Shown here: piece by piece, positions 1 through 7,605 of the stretch | How the letters are laid out: every line of letters starts with the position of its first letter | How positions within the stretch are numbered: position 1 is the stretch's first letter | Origin: Oscillospiraceae bacterium | Lineage (GTDB): Bacteria > Bacillota > Clostridia > Oscillospirales > Oscillospiraceae | Assembly: GCA_012513005.1 (NCBI GenBank) | Contig: JAAZCZ010000076.1 | Coordinates: forward strand, 1 to 18,168 | Direction of reading: 5' to 3' | DNA: 18,168 nt | Notes under the pieces: model-generated | Told to the model about the DNA's origin: nothing | The model's database searches: none | Seen by the model: only the letters and a program-made list of their open reading frames with translations | Made by a program: the position numbers and the translations under genes

Positions 1-18
1 AAAGCCGAGGGCTTTTTA
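1..18 (+). terminator. End of an upstream terminator, cut by the window edge
   Basis: The first bases form the short inverted repeat AAAGCC / GGCTTT around GAG, followed by TTTA. This looks like the end of a Rho-independent terminator belonging to a gene left of the window. The left side is truncated, so the full stem cannot be judged. Confidence 0.45.
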
Positions 19-57
19 TATGTTTAAAAAATCTTAACAAAAGCTATAAATTTTAGG

Positions 58-66
58 TGTTATAAT
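58..66 (+). promoter_or_regulatory. Extended -10 promoter for the small lipoprotein gene
   Basis: TGT-TATAAT is a perfect -10 hexamer with the TGn extension, 47 bases before the ATG at 113. No good -35 box is seen at 17 bases; TTAACA at 34-39 is too far away. An AGGAGG Shine-Dalgarno site at 98-103 follows. Confidence 0.55.
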
Positions 67-112
67 ATGATATAGTAATACTGCAAAAAAGCGCAAAAGG
101 AGGGCTGCATAA

Positions 113-568
113 ATGAAGAAAAGGCTATATATCGGCATTATAGCTATAACGCTTATCTTGCTTATTTCGGCATGTGCAAATAATACGGGCAACAGCAATG
201 TAAACACAGAAACGAAGGCTCCCGATGCAAATAGCGCAAATGAGCCTAAAATCGTAAATACTATTTATGCAAATATAGAGTCTCCCGGTGTAGGAAGTGC
301 AAAAGATACAGACAAAGCGGTGTTTGTCACCTATTATGAGTTGAGTGACGGAACATGGAAAACAGATACGCACACGTACAAATACCGTCTGGAAATTACA
401 GGCAAATTAAGCGGCACGCAGCATGAGAGCAAATTTGTATATCTGAGCAACATTGAGGAAATAAGCTTTGAGCAGGCTCTAAAGGCAAGCGGGCTTAGCA
501 GCAACATGAATGATTATTTTAAGAAAGAGGACGCTATTTTAGTTTCGTTTGAGGCAATCAAAAAATAG
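113..568 (+). CDS. Small lipoprotein of unknown function
   Basis: A 151-residue protein with a classical lipoprotein signal: basic MKKR, a hydrophobic run to about residue 18, and the lipobox ISAC with the lipidated Cys at position 21. A Ser/Asn/Thr-rich linker (about 22-45) follows, then a compact soluble domain of about 105 residues rich in aromatic and charged residues, with no cysteine and no catalytic motif I recognise. It should be anchored on the outer face of the cytoplasmic membrane. The ATG is well supported by AGGAGG nine bases upstream. It has its own promoter and a terminator-like hairpin behind it, so it appears monocistronic and unrelated to the transporter and catabolic genes further on. 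Function is unknown; lipoprotein status is solid, anything more would be guesswork. Confidence 0.85.
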   Translation: MKKRLYIGIIAITLILLISACANNTGNSNVNTETKAPDANSANEPKIVNTIYANIESPGVGSAKDTDKAVFVTYYELSDGTWKTDTHTYKYRLEITGKLSGTQHESKFVYLSNIEEISFEQALKASGLSSNMNDYFKKEDAILVSFEAIKK

Positions 569-619
569 CAAAAACAAATAAGCAAACAGCGGACAAAAAA
601 CTAAAAATTAATACATGGG

Positions 620-662
620 CATACTTCTCAAATTAACTGTTTTAATAGATTTGGGAAGTATG
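620..662 (+). terminator. Hairpin terminator after the lipoprotein gene
   Basis: A 14-bp stem (CATACTTCTCAAAT at 620-633 with ATTTGGGAAGTATG at 649-662, one G-U pair) and a 15-base loop, followed by the T-rich TTATTATATAT. The loop is rather large and the T-tract interrupted, so it may be partial. It separates the lipoprotein gene from the next gene pair. Confidence 0.5.
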
Positions 663-724
663 TTATTATATATAGAAACAGCTAATCGAAAATATAAACA
701 CATCTAATCAAAGGAGCGGGCGCA

Positions 725-1414
725 GTGCAAAGCACAAAAGCAAGACAGGCGTATTCACTTATATTAAAAATTACTATACTGATTTTAACTTTGCTGGGGC
801 AATATGTTTCAGCGCGGCAAAATAATTTTATGTCCGGCAATCACTTTTTATACTACACAAATCAAAGCAACATACTGGTGTTTTTGCTGATGGCATTGCT
901 TTTGCCGTATGAGATAAAATCAGCAGCAAAAAACAAGGCAGCTAATATGCCCGACTTTCTCCTAAAACTCAGGTTTAGTATTACCTCTGCCATATTTTTG
1001 ACCTTTGTCGGGTTTTCAGTGCTACTGCTGCCCTTTCAGCCAAAGGATTATTTACTCTCGCCCGCTAACCTGCTCGTGCATAACGCAGTGCCTATATTAG
1101 CCTGTGCAGATTTTATTTTGTTCCCCACAGGCGACAAAAAGCCAAAAGTTTTATTAGGTCTTATATGCCCCACCATGTATTTTGTTTTTATTATAATTGT
1201 AGGGCAAACGGGTCACCGCTTTTTCGGCAGCGTCGCTCCGTATTTCTTTTTAGACTATGAAAAATTAGGCTGGATAAAGTTTTCGGGTGCTAAAATAGGT
1301 GTTATTTACTGGATGATATTTATGGGCGCTGTTCAGACGGGGCTATCTACCCTGCTAATTCGCCTGCAAGCTAAGGTATTAAACAAAATAGAAGGAGAGC
1401 AATGTGAAGGATAA
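725..1414 (+). CDS. Pr6Pr-family integral membrane protein
   Basis: A 229-residue polytopic membrane protein with about six hydrophobic segments (roughly residues 11-30, 47-62, 85-105, 117-135, 143-162 and 195-215). It carries the short motifs I associate with Pr6Pr-type proteins: YYTNQSN near residue 44 (family YFTxQSN), HNAVPILACADFILF around 119-133 (family HxxVPxxxxxDxxLF), and FFLDYEKLGW around 175-184. The biochemical role of this family is unknown. The start is GTG at 725, chosen because AAGGAG at 711-716 precedes it with normal spacing. Its 3' end overlaps the start of the M20 peptidase gene by 11 bases, so the two are probably translationally coupled. Family assignment rests on motif recall, without an alignment. 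Confidence 0.72.
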   Translation: MQSTKARQAYSLILKITILILTLLGQYVSARQNNFMSGNHFLYYTNQSNILVFLLMALLLPYEIKSAAKNKAANMPDFLLKLRFSITSAIFLTFVGFSVLLLPFQPKDYLLSPANLLVHNAVPILACADFILFPTGDKKPKVLLGLICPTMYFVFIIIVGQTGHRFFGSVAPYFFLDYEKLGWIKFSGAKIGVIYWMIFMGAVQTGLSTLLIRLQAKVLNKIEGEQCEG

Positions 1415-2726
1415 AAAATTAATGCACGCAGCTTATAACCTTAGCCGTGCAATTAGAATTAAAACTGTTTCAAACTCCGATATAAGCAAAACAGACAAGG
1501 ATGAATTTTCAGCCTTTGAAGCCTTTTTGGCAGAGGCATATCCTCGCTTTCACAAGGAGCTTAAAAAGACTGTGATTAATAAACACGGTCTGCTCTACTT
1601 TTGGAAGGGCAGCGGGGATAGCTTGCCTGTGCTAATAACTGCACACTATGATGTTGTGCCGGCTGATGACAAAAATTGGCCATATCCTCCGTTTTCGGGC
1701 GAGATAGCAGACGGCAAAATCTACGGCAGGGGAGCCTTAGACGATAAGGGCTCTTTAATCAGCATAATTGAGGCGGCAGAAGAGCTGCTTTGCGAGGGCT
1801 TTGCACCAAAGCGCGATATTTATTTTGCCTTCGGCTTCGATGAGGAAATAGGCGGTGACAACGGGGCTGTAAAAATTGCTGAGTATCTAAAAAAGCAAAA
1901 CATTAAGTTTGAATATGTTTTAGACGAGGGCGGAGCGGTTGCAGACGGGTCTATGATGGGCATAGAAAAGCCCATAGCCGTAATCGGAATTGCAGAAAAG
2001 GGTAATTCAAGCTTCAGGCTTACTTTTGCGGGCGAGGAGGGGCATTCCTCTGCACCGGGCAAGAATACGGCAATAGCCAAGATGGCGAAATTTATTACTT
2101 ACACAGAAGAAAAACCGCCTAAAACCCGCCTGACCCCGACTGTAACGGCTATGCTGAAAGCCATAGCCCCGTATAAAAAGGGCATATCTGCCAAGGTGCT
2201 GTCCCGCCCCGAGATGTTTGAGCCGCTTATTGTCCGCATAATGCAAAAAAGCAAGCAGACAGCTGCAATGCTGAAAACAAGCATCGCATTCACCATGACA
2301 GACGCAGGGCATGCACACAATGTGCTGCCGAAGAGTGCGAGCTTAACAGCCAATGTGCGCATATTGCAGGGCGAGAGCGTAAGCTCCGTAATTAAGTATT
2401 TTAGGGCAAGCAAAATAGATTTTGACCTTGATATCATAACAAAAAGTGAGCCGACTTCCCCCTCTGACTTAGATTCTGCGGGCATGGGGCATGTAAAAGC
2501 CTGTGTTATGAAAGTTTTCCCCGATGCAGTAATATCGCCCTATCTCATGACAGGCGGCACCGATTGCAGGCACTATCAGGCTGTGGCTAAAAATACCTAT
2601 AGGTTTTCCCCCATGCGCCTTAAAGAGCGGGAGCTTTCCTTGGTGCACGGCAGCGGTGAGTATTTGAGCTTAGATAACTTAGAAAAAATGATAAGATTCT
2701 ATACAATGTTTATTCGCGGTCTGTAA
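1404..2726 (+). CDS. M20 metallopeptidase, carboxypeptidase S / PM20D1 type
   Basis: A 440-residue zinc-dependent amidohydrolase or peptidase. The M20 ligand set is visible: His81 and Asp83 in TAHYDVVPA, bridging Asp113 or Asp114 in GRGALDDKG, catalytic Glu147 with Glu148 in FDEEIGG, Asp174 in LDEGG, and the C-terminal His415 in VHGSGEYLS. The phrases YPPFSG, IYGRGALDDKG and GGTDCRHY-to-YRFSPM are typical of the carboxypeptidase S/PM20D1 branch, whose members cleave peptides or N-acyl amino acids. No signal peptide is present, so it acts in the cytoplasm. The dimerisation lid domain occupies about 195-345. The start is GTG at 1404 with AAGGAG upstream, inside the end of the preceding membrane-protein gene. 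The substrate cannot be told from sequence. Confidence 0.88.
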   Translation: MKDKKLMHAAYNLSRAIRIKTVSNSDISKTDKDEFSAFEAFLAEAYPRFHKELKKTVINKHGLLYFWKGSGDSLPVLITAHYDVVPADDKNWPYPPFSGEIADGKIYGRGALDDKGSLISIIEAAEELLCEGFAPKRDIYFAFGFDEEIGGDNGAVKIAEYLKKQNIKFEYVLDEGGAVADGSMMGIEKPIAVIGIAEKGNSSFRLTFAGEEGHSSAPGKNTAIAKMAKFITYTEEKPPKTRLTPTVTAMLKAIAPYKKGISAKVLSRPEMFEPLIVRIMQKSKQTAAMLKTSIAFTMTDAGHAHNVLPKSASLTANVRILQGESVSSVIKYFRASKIDFDLDIITKSEPTSPSDLDSAGMGHVKACVMKVFPDAVISPYLMTGGTDCRHYQAVAKNTYRFSPMRLKERELSLVHGSGEYLSLDNLEKMIRFYTMFIRGL

Positions 2727-2747
2727 GAATTTAATAATAAAAAGCAA

Positions 2748-2769
2748 AAGGAGGGCATTTGCCCTCCTT
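2748..2769. terminator. Bidirectional terminator between convergent genes
   Basis: A perfect 10-bp inverted repeat, AAGGAGGGCA / TGCCCTCCTT, separated by TT. A T-rich stretch (TATATTTTTT) follows on the + side and an A-rich stretch precedes it, so it can stop transcription from the M20 gene (+) and from the binding-protein gene (-). Confidence 0.85.
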
Positions 2770-2791
2770 AAACATATATTTTTTATTATTT

Positions 2792-4988
2792 TTAGCCCTG
2801 CTCTGCAAAATATGTGGCAAGGCGGTTTAAAATTTCATCTGCCGTGGCATCCGAGGATTTTTGCCCGGCAAAATAGGCAGCGCAGGCATCAAGGACAATA
2901 TTTAAGGGAGCCGTGTTAAACATCTTATCCTCCGTTGTGGGGTTATAATAAGCCGCATTATTTCCGGCGTAGCAGCCCTTTGCACCGGCTATTAACTGCT
3001 CAAGTCTTTCTAAATAGTCAGTCTCCTCATAGTAATATTCGCTCTCTAATCCGTCCTTGGTGTATGGTATATAGGGCTTTCTGCCCTTGCTCTGCAAAAA
3101 CTCCGCAAGCTTTTTTACCCTGGCATAATCATATGATTTGAGTATAGATAAGCCAAAAAAATCATAGGGTATTTCGCTCGGGATTTTAGGCTTAATAAGC
3201 TCCCAAGCCCCCTCTTTATTCTTGGCATTAATCGGTATGGCAAATTTCCCCAATGGCGAATATGCACCTGTTCCCGGGCGAAACAGCGGACCTAATACCT
3301 GCAGCGCTTCTAAATCCGGGTTATCAAAACTATAGATGGCAACGATTAGCATGCCTGTGTCAGAAGAAACCGTGCCAATGTTGAATTTTGCTTTTTGCGC
3401 GTCTGAATATTCAGGCTGCTCGGGGAGCTTTTCTGCATACTCGATTATTGCCTTTATATCCTCTCTGCTAAATTTGTCTGAATCCCCATAGTTAAAAGCT
3501 AAACTCAGAAATTCATTTCGAGGAAGAGTTTTTGCAAAGGCCTCCTCCGGGTCGCCAAGCCTCTGCAAAGAGTCAGCTGCGCTGCTAAATTCAAAGGGCT
3601 CTATTTCCCCACGGCGGCAGAATGCACTTACAATCTCGTAACCTTTTGCGAGCCAAAGCAGCTTGCCGTCCTTTGTAAGCATGGCGTTTAGAAAACCCTC
3701 TCTAATATCGCTCATGTCTATATCGGGGTCGTTTTTAAGATACGGCAGAAGATCCTCCATTGTGCTTTCCTTAATCGCATCTCCTGAAAAACCGTTTAGA
3801 GCTATTGCATCCGGCACATCACCTGCCGTAATATCCAAGCTAAGCATCTGCTGCGGGTCGGGATATCCGCTGTAGTCTTTTATAATAACCTCATACTTAT
3901 CGCTATTTTCGTTAAACTCCGCATAGTACGGGTCTTGACCTGTGCGGGCATCATTGACAGCAAGCATTATTTGCTGCCTTGCCTTGCCCTCTGTCTTCAT
4001 AATGTGTCTTATAGCGAAGGTATCCCCCGCAATAAATCCGCCCTTGCCGTCTGCCGCTATCGAGGTGATGCCGGATGTAATTCCGACACTTGCAAGCCTA
4101 AAGAGCAGCCTTGTCTCGTCTGTGTTAAAGTCGTATTCATAAAACGATGTGGAGTCTACGAAATAGAGCTTATCTTCATCGATAGATGAAATTCCTCTCA
4201 TGCCCTCAAAGCCTTTCGGCTTATCCACTTTTAGGGTCTCGGGGTTAACCTTGCCTATATTTATAACACCTAAACCGCCGTCAATCCTGTATAGGGTTTT
4301 TCCGTCTGATATAAACTTTGTTCCCATTTCTGCTTCCTGCTCGCTTTCCTTTTGACCCTGCAGGTTAAAGACGAGTAGCTTTGCATTATTTGACCTGGGC
4401 TCCGTTCCTATTGCAAAAATCTTGTCATGGGCAAGAGTAAGGTTTGATATGATGAAATCACTCGGAACGTCAATATCTGCCAGCTTTTCGTAGCTTGTAC
4501 CGGATATCGTGCCGAGCTCAGATGAGGATGTTTCAATAACACCTGTGCTTGTTACTTCCTTTGTGCCCCTGCCTACAAGGGCGAGTATTCTGCCGTCAGC
4601 GCTTTTACACATGGACATTATTGAAGTTCCAAAAAGTTTGTCATAAGCGATATCTGTCATCTCGCCCTTATCGTTAATAAAGACGAGCACACCACGAGGA
4701 ACATTGTTTTCATCTCTTCTTAAACCCGAAACATAAGCTCCGTCATCCATCGGAAAAAGCGACAAAAAACAAGGCTATCCGGGTTAAAGCGAAGCCAAGT
4801 TTTTGCCCTGTAGGTAATGACATTTTCGCCCTCGCTGACTTCCTTTAGCTCACCGGCTGCCTTTTCGGCAAGCAGAATATTGTCGCCCTTGCCGCCTGCT
4901 GCGCCTTCCTTGCCCTTGCCGCAGCCGGCAAGACACAGTATTGTGAGAGTACTATGCTAAGAGTAATTTTAAAGCTTTTATTTCGCAT
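2792..4988 (-). pseudogene. Frameshifted solute-binding lipoprotein (two -1 frameshifts)
   Basis: An ABC-importer binding protein whose 5' end is broken. From ATG 4988 the frame gives a signal peptide start (MRNKSFKITLSIVLS) and then shifts. The lipobox piece CLAGCGKGKEG lies in the next frame, which has a stop just upstream and no start. Near 4770 the frame shifts again into a long open stretch running to 2792. One extra base at each point restores one continuous 732-residue protein; the second shift falls in a run of six A on the + strand (7 would be in frame). The open part has an N-terminal region of repeated short beta-rich units, propeller-like, to about residue 250. A family-1 binding-protein domain follows (LDITAGDVPDAIAL about 300-315 and a C-terminal SBP lobe). 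A 657-residue ORF could start at TTG 4765 without a signal peptide or SD, so it would not be exported. No transporter genes adjoin it on this strand. It is either a decaying gene or carries sequencing errors. Confidence 0.78.
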
Positions 4989-5015
4989 ATCATTCTCCGT
5001 TTCTTTTTAAATTAT

Positions 5016-5082
5016 TAGTCTAAAATAGCGGGGGATAGCTTAACTTTTTGTTTAGACTACTCCCATATAGCTTTGCTTTCAA
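5016..5082 (-). promoter_or_regulatory. Leftward promoter overlapped by a 9-bp inverted repeat
   Basis: Read on the minus strand, TTGAAA (5082-5077) is followed after 17 bases by TAGTCT (5059-5054), a fair sigma-A promoter for the broken binding-protein gene. The -10 lies inside a perfect 9-bp inverted repeat, TAGTCTAAA (5016-5024) and TTTAGACTA (5051-5059), 26 bases apart, which could be an operator or a leader stem. The promoter hexamers are imperfect. Confidence 0.35.
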
Positions 5083-5138
5083 GGCGAAACAGGCTTTTTT
5101 GGTTAAAATGTGCATAAAATTAAAAAACATTCGTCAAA

Positions 5139-5167
5139 TTGACATGCAATCTTGAGAAGCCTTATTA
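5139..5167 (+). promoter_or_regulatory. Distal promoter candidate for the importer operon
   Basis: TTGACA (5139-5144), a 17-base spacer and TTATTA (5162-5167). The -35 sits in the palindrome GTCAAATTGAC (5134-5144), directly preceded by ATTCGT. It would give a leader of over 300 bases, so the nearer candidate at 5281 may be the main one. Confidence 0.35.
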
Positions 5168-5280
5168 AGACTGCCTATATTAAAAGCCCAAAGCAGGAAA
5201 ATATATGACTAAGTATTAAAACATATTGCAAAAACCAGGGCAGCTTACATATATTTTACACAGATTTGAGGGGGATTTTA

Positions 5281-5309
5281 TTTACATTTTGTTCATTTTA
5301 TGATATTTT
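5281..5309 (+). promoter_or_regulatory. Proximal promoter candidate for the importer operon
   Basis: TTTACA (5281-5286), a 17-base spacer and TATTTT (5304-5309) with the TGn extension (TGA at 5301-5303). It would start RNA near 5316 and leave a leader of about 175 bases carrying the TTTTCGTTT motif and the dyad at 5433. Confidence 0.45.
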
Positions 5310-5384
5310 TAATAGGCAAAGCCGAGCAATAAGAGGCCGGGTAAAAGCCTTCCCGATATTTTTGGGAAATAAAAATCCCTTAGC

Positions 5385-5393
5385 TTTTCGTTT
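5385..5393 (+). promoter_or_regulatory. Candidate DeoR-type operator (TTTTCGTTT)
   Basis: TTTTCGTTT resembles the TTTCG(T/A) half-sites used by several DeoR-family repressors such as GlpR. A matching CTTTCGTTT occurs in the leader of the catabolic operon at 17083-17075 (minus). The shared motif suggests co-control by the DeoR-type regulator at 17309, but a 9-base AT-rich match could be chance. Confidence 0.3.
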
Positions 5394-5432
5394 GTTTTAT
5401 TTTAGCTTTAAATCCCCTTATGATAGCGCGTA

Positions 5433-5459
5433 ATTGTGTGAGCAACATTGCAGCACAAT
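5433..5459 (+). promoter_or_regulatory. 27-base imperfect dyad before the binding-protein gene
   Basis: Outer arms ATTGTGT and GCACAAT (one G-U pair) enclose inner arms GCAA and TTGC. It ends 20 bases before the Shine-Dalgarno site of the first importer gene, and could be an operator or an RNA stem affecting translation. Confidence 0.35.
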
Positions 5460-5492
5460 AAAAATAAAGTATGAAAATGAGGAGAAAAGAAA

Positions 5493-6614
5493 ATGAAAGC
5501 ACGCAAAACACTTTGCATCATCTCAGTTATTCTTTGTCTGTGCATAGCGCTTTCTGCATGCGGAACCCCGGCAAAGCCGGCAGGCGGAAATGATGCACCC
5601 AAGGCAGAGGGTCCTCTGGATCTCAACAGCCTGACACTTGAGCAAATCATCGAAGGCGCAAAAAAGGAAGGCAAGCTTGAAACAGTCGGAATGCCCGGTT
5701 CTTGGGCAAACTGGCAGGGCATATTCGACGGCATTAAGGCCGAGTACGGCATCGAGTGCAACGACACAGATATGTCCTCTGCTGAGGAGCTTAACATGTT
5801 TGAAACCGAGAAAAACTCCCCCACAAAGGACCTCGGCGATGTCGGTCATGCATTCGGACCCAAGGCAGTGCAGATGGATGTTGTCCAGTCCTATAAGACA
5901 TCCTATTGGGACAAGGTTCCCGATTGGGCAAAGGACCCCGAAGGCCGTTGGATGATGGCATACACCGGCGTAATCAGCTTTATCACAAACACAGACCTTG
6001 TTAAAAATGCTCCCAAATCCTGGGCAGATGTCAAGGCAGGCGACTACAAGCTCACAATCGGTGACGTTGTAACCGGTGCTACCGGTCAGGGCGTTGTTCT
6101 TGCAACAGCCTATGCATTCGGCGGTGGTATCGACAACTTAGACCCCGCATTTGAGTTCTGGGCAGAAATGGCAAAAGCAGGCCGCATAGACCCGGGCGAC
6201 ATTCTGCTTCAGCGCATCCAGGCAGGCGAGGTTCAGGTCGGCGTATCTTGGAGCTTTAACGTATTTAGCTACCGTGACCAGACCCCCAACTACAAGTTTG
6301 ATGTCTGCGTACCCACAGACGGCGCAATTTTGAGCGGCTATGCTTCCGTCATTAACAAATACGCACCGCACCCCCACGCTGCAGCCTTAGCTCGTGAGTA
6401 TATCTTCTCCGACAAGGGTCAGACAGTGCTGGCAGGCGCAGGCGGAATCCCGACCCGCACAGACTTTAAGGCACCTGCCGACGTGCAGGCAAAGACCTTT
6501 GCACCTGAAATGTATGCAAATGCAGTTCCCATAACAGATCCTGCCGCATACGATGCAATTCGTGAAACAATTGCACAGAGATGGCAAGAGGAGATTATCC
6601 CTCTGATGGGCTAA
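5493..6614 (+). CDS. ABC importer substrate-binding lipoprotein (PotD/AfuA/PhnS type)
   Basis: A 373-residue binding protein that captures the substrate outside the membrane for the permeases and ATPase encoded downstream. The lipoprotein signal is clear: MKARK, a hydrophobic core, and lipobox LSAC with Cys23, then a Gly/Ala/Pro linker. The mature part begins TLEQIIEGAKKEGKL, the usual opening of ferric/polyamine/phosphonate-type (cluster F) binding proteins. The hinge region has TGVISFITNTDLVKNAPKSW (about 154-173), followed by the family's SW-hydrophobic stretch near 252 and GIPTRTD near 320. ATG 5493 has AGGAG at 5480-5484. Codons look more biased towards GCA, GGC and CTT-type choices than in neighbours, in line with high expression. 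The hairpin behind it would keep its mRNA more abundant than that of the rest of the operon. The substrate cannot be read off; linkage suggests a pentose derivative or a phosphorylated compound. Confidence 0.85.
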   Translation: MKARKTLCIISVILCLCIALSACGTPAKPAGGNDAPKAEGPLDLNSLTLEQIIEGAKKEGKLETVGMPGSWANWQGIFDGIKAEYGIECNDTDMSSAEELNMFETEKNSPTKDLGDVGHAFGPKAVQMDVVQSYKTSYWDKVPDWAKDPEGRWMMAYTGVISFITNTDLVKNAPKSWADVKAGDYKLTIGDVVTGATGQGVVLATAYAFGGGIDNLDPAFEFWAEMAKAGRIDPGDILLQRIQAGEVQVGVSWSFNVFSYRDQTPNYKFDVCVPTDGAILSGYASVINKYAPHPHAAALAREYIFSDKGQTVLAGAGGIPTRTDFKAPADVQAKTFAPEMYANAVPITDPAAYDAIRETIAQRWQEEIIPLMG

Positions 6615-6672
6615 ACCCGGTTTATATAGCCAAAAGCAAAAAGACAAATAAGCTGCGGCTATAATCAAAAAA

Positions 6673-6706
6673 GCAGTGGGGTGCTTACTTAATCGCACCC
6701 CACTGC
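6673..6706 (+). terminator. Intra-operon hairpin without a U-tract
   Basis: A perfect 12-bp stem, GCAGTGGGGTGC / GCACCCCACTGC, with a 10-base loop. It is followed by AGAGCTATTTATTA and not by a run of T, so it is unlikely to be a strong terminator. Such hairpins after binding-protein genes usually act as 3' stabilisers or partial terminators that set the binding protein to permease ratio. Confidence 0.7.
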
Positions 6707-6749
6707 AGAGCTATTTATTATAAGCTATATTTCCCCCAAGGAGAAGAAT

Positions 6750-7568
6750 ATGGGAAAAACCGTTCTTGTGCTGCTCGATGCCTGCAGATACGACGCTGCA
6801 ACCGAGACAGCCGGATACTTAGAGCATCTTATAGAAGCCGGCTTAGGAGCTAAATACAAGGTTTGGGGGATTTTGCCCTCGATGTCAAGACCCATGTATG
6901 AGACCTCAATGACAGGGCTTATACCCGCAGACCACGGTGTGAATGACAACAGGTATAATTTTAGATCTAAGTGCGAAAATATTTTCTCACTCTGCCGCAA
7001 GGCAGGCAAGAAGACAGCGGCAGCTGCCTATTTTTGGATGGCGGAGCTATACGAAAAGACCCCCTTCGACAGCTTAAATGACCGTTTTCGCCTAAACGGC
7101 ACAGGGGATATAGACCACGGCATTTATTATTTTGAAGACCAATATCCGGATTCCCACCTATTTTTAGACGGTGAGTTTCTGAGAAAAGAATACAGTCCGG
7201 ATTTTTTACTCATACATTCAATGAACATAGATTTAGCAGGGCATATAAACGGCGGCGGCACGCCTCCTTATGTGGCGCAGGTGCAAAAAACTGCTGAATT
7301 TTTAGCAAGGCTAATTCCTGTTTGGAAAGAAGCCGGCTATAACATAATAGTAACAGCAGACCACGGCATGAGCAGGGGCGGATATCACGGTGGACCCTCT
7401 GCCGAGCAGAGAACCTTGCCTATGTATATATTTTCAGAAAAGGCAGTGCCCGGAGATTTAAGCGATAAGCTAATTTCTCAGCTTAATTTAGCACCCGCAA
7501 TCTGCCGTCTGCTGGATATAGAGCCGGCTGCTGCGATGCTAAAAGACCTTGAAATCAAACTAAAATAA
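6750..7568 (+). CDS. Alkaline-phosphatase-superfamily hydrolase (phosphodiesterase-like)
   Basis: A 272-residue metal-dependent hydrolase of the type-I phosphodiesterase/nucleotide pyrophosphatase fold. The two-metal ligand set is complete: Asp10 in LLDACR, a Ser/Thr nucleophile region at 44-53 (PSMSRPMYETS, most likely Ser46), Asp161 and His165 in NIDLAGH, Asp204 and His205 in TADHGM, and His213 in YHGG. It is short for the family, with no large cap insertion, and has no signal peptide or membrane segment, so it works in the cytoplasm. ATG 6750 follows AAGGAG with good spacing. Its place between the binding-protein and permease genes suggests it acts on the imported compound, for example removing a phosphate, phosphonate or phosphodiester group. 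Phosphonoacetate hydrolase-like or phosphodiesterase activity are both possible; the reaction is inference. Confidence 0.82.
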   Translation: MGKTVLVLLDACRYDAATETAGYLEHLIEAGLGAKYKVWGILPSMSRPMYETSMTGLIPADHGVNDNRYNFRSKCENIFSLCRKAGKKTAAAAYFWMAELYEKTPFDSLNDRFRLNGTGDIDHGIYYFEDQYPDSHLFLDGEFLRKEYSPDFLLIHSMNIDLAGHINGGGTPPYVAQVQKTAEFLARLIPVWKEAGYNIIVTADHGMSRGGYHGGPSAEQRTLPMYIFSEKAVPGDLSDKLISQLNLAPAICRLLDIEPAAAMLKDLEIKLK

Positions 7569-7605
7569 AACTGCAAAAAAGCGAAACGGTGGTGAGACAC
7601 GGAAA

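Larger units (their letters stand above)
4989..5492. other. Gene-free divergent intergenic region with regulatory signals
   Basis: About 500 bases between the broken binding-protein gene (-) and the importer operon (+), AT-rich and without a convincing small ORF. It holds a promoter candidate and a 9-bp inverted repeat facing left, two promoter candidates facing right, a TTTTCGTTT motif and a 27-base imperfect dyad just before the importer's first gene. I found no riboswitch consensus (no S-box, T-box or cobalamin core). Confidence 0.6.

Noticed and set aside
2099..2485. 128-codon minus-strand ORF inside the M20 gene
   Set aside because: It is a shadow of the peptidase reading frame, which has all catalytic residues; there is no ribosome binding site or recognisable domain. 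The other antisense ORFs over real genes were dropped for the same reason.
7575..7600. T-box-like GGTGG sequence before permease 1
   Set aside because: The GGTGGTGAGAC stretch lacks the T-box consensus and sits in an ordinary 37-base intergenic gap.
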